A stretch of 14,093 nucleotides of DNA from the NCBI GenBank assembly GCA_035444405.1, contig DAOMOP010000100.1, positions 1-14,093 of the forward strand. Direction: 5' to 3'. Shown here in pieces: positions 13,780 to 14,093 of this stretch; position 1 is the first letter of the stretch; each line of letters begins with the position of its first letter. This DNA is from DAOMOP01 sp035444405 (lineage in GTDB: Bacteria > Pseudomonadota > Gammaproteobacteria > Burkholderiales > Rhodocyclaceae). The position numbers were made by a program, and so were the translations under genes. Below the pieces are notes generated by a model. It was not told the DNA's origin and ran no database searches. It saw only the letters and a list, made by a program, of their open reading frames with translations.

Positions 13780-14093
13780 TCACAAGCGCTGGAACCGGCC
13801 CCCCGGCAAACGGCCGATGTGGCCATCGAGTTCCAACGGCAGCAGGATGGCGTACAGCGCATCCAGCGTCAAGCCGCAGCGCAGGGCCAGCGTGTCGATG
13901 TCGACCGGATCGTGGCCGGCTGCATCGAGCACGCGCGCGGCCAGCGGATCGTCGGGCTGGGCGGCGCCGGACGGCCCGTCCGCCGGCGCGATCGCGGGCA
14001 ACGCGGAGATCGCGATGCCGCTCGCGGCGCTCGACCGTGCGCGCCGCCGATTTCCTCGTCGAGATCGGGCTTGCCAATGTGATGCTGCAATTC
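13780..14093 (-). CDS. dprA: DNA processing protein DprA, C-terminal part (cut by window edge)
   Basis: The last ~75 residues match the DprA C-terminal winged-helix domain: DPLAARVLDAAGHDPVDIDT, then LRCGLTLDALYAILLPLELDG, ending LPGGRFQRL. DprA loads RecA on incoming single-stranded DNA during transformation. The frame stays open to the window edge. However, residues translated from about 14005-14093 are Arg/Ser-rich and do not resemble the Rossmann-domain end (GAKLVESA..ILEEL) normally found some way upstream. A variable linker, a frameshift or an assembly edge could explain this. Another minus-strand frame there reads DLDEEIGG, reminiscent of that block. The call rests on the tail plus the smg and topB neighbours. 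Confidence 0.75.
   Translation of the reverse strand, partial: IAASHWQARSRRGNRRRARSSAASGIAISALPAIAPADGPSGAAQPDDPLAARVLDAAGHDPVDIDTLALRCGLTLDALYAILLPLELDGHIGRLPGGRFQRL

Noticed and set aside
1..14093. tRNA, rRNA, CRISPR array, insertion sequence, prophage or defence genes
   Set aside because: No cloverleaf-like sequence, regularly spaced repeats, transposase-like or phage-like protein, or terminal inverted repeats were recognised on reading both strands.

Overview
The window is about 14.1 kb of very GC-rich DNA that is densely coding on both strands. It looks like a betaproteobacterial chromosome, probably Rhodocyclales-like (Azoarcus/Thauera type). The grounds are protein similarity, the dprA-smg-topB order at the right end, the OxyR style and the long-linker UvrA type. 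This placement is inference; there is no rRNA or other marker to confirm it. No tRNA, CRISPR array, insertion sequence or phage gene was seen. A run of ten Ns at 6844-6853 and a one-base frame slip in oxyR suggest a draft or metagenome-derived assembly.

Left part (1-4332). The 3' end of a UvrA-family ATPase (+) runs tail-to-tail into an Amt ammonium transporter (-). Upstream of amt is a close match to a sigma-54 promoter with NtrC-like sites further upstream, which fits nitrogen control. Across a 363-base divergent intergenic region lies a methyl-accepting chemotaxis protein (+) whose periplasmic sensor domain carries a c-type haem motif (CxxCH). It is probably a redox or gas sensor.

Middle (4449-9244). 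A strong 15-bp hairpin separates the chemoreceptor gene from a convergent DegP/MucD-type periplasmic protease (-). The protease has a convincing sigma-E-type promoter directly upstream. Next is a TonB-dependent outer-membrane receptor (-), interrupted by the N gap but apparently continuous in protein sequence across it. Divergent from it is oxyR (+), which holds both redox cysteines but is frameshifted as assembled.

Right part (9340-14093). A FAD/NAD(P)-dependent oxidoreductase of the rubredoxin-reductase/NorW type (+) follows oxyR. It converges on topoisomerase III (topB, -). Upstream of topB lies a palindrome-rich spacer, then smg (DUF494, -) and the C-terminal part of DprA (-), so dprA-smg-topB form a DNA-processing cluster read right to left.

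The genes are largely housekeeping or stress/environment functions: DNA repair and uptake, topology, oxidative and envelope stress, nitrogen uptake, chemotaxis. I see no clear new multi-gene system. The most interesting items are the haem-c chemoreceptor, the legible sigma-54 and sigma-E promoters, the two sequence breaks (receptor and oxyR) and the odd right edge of dprA.
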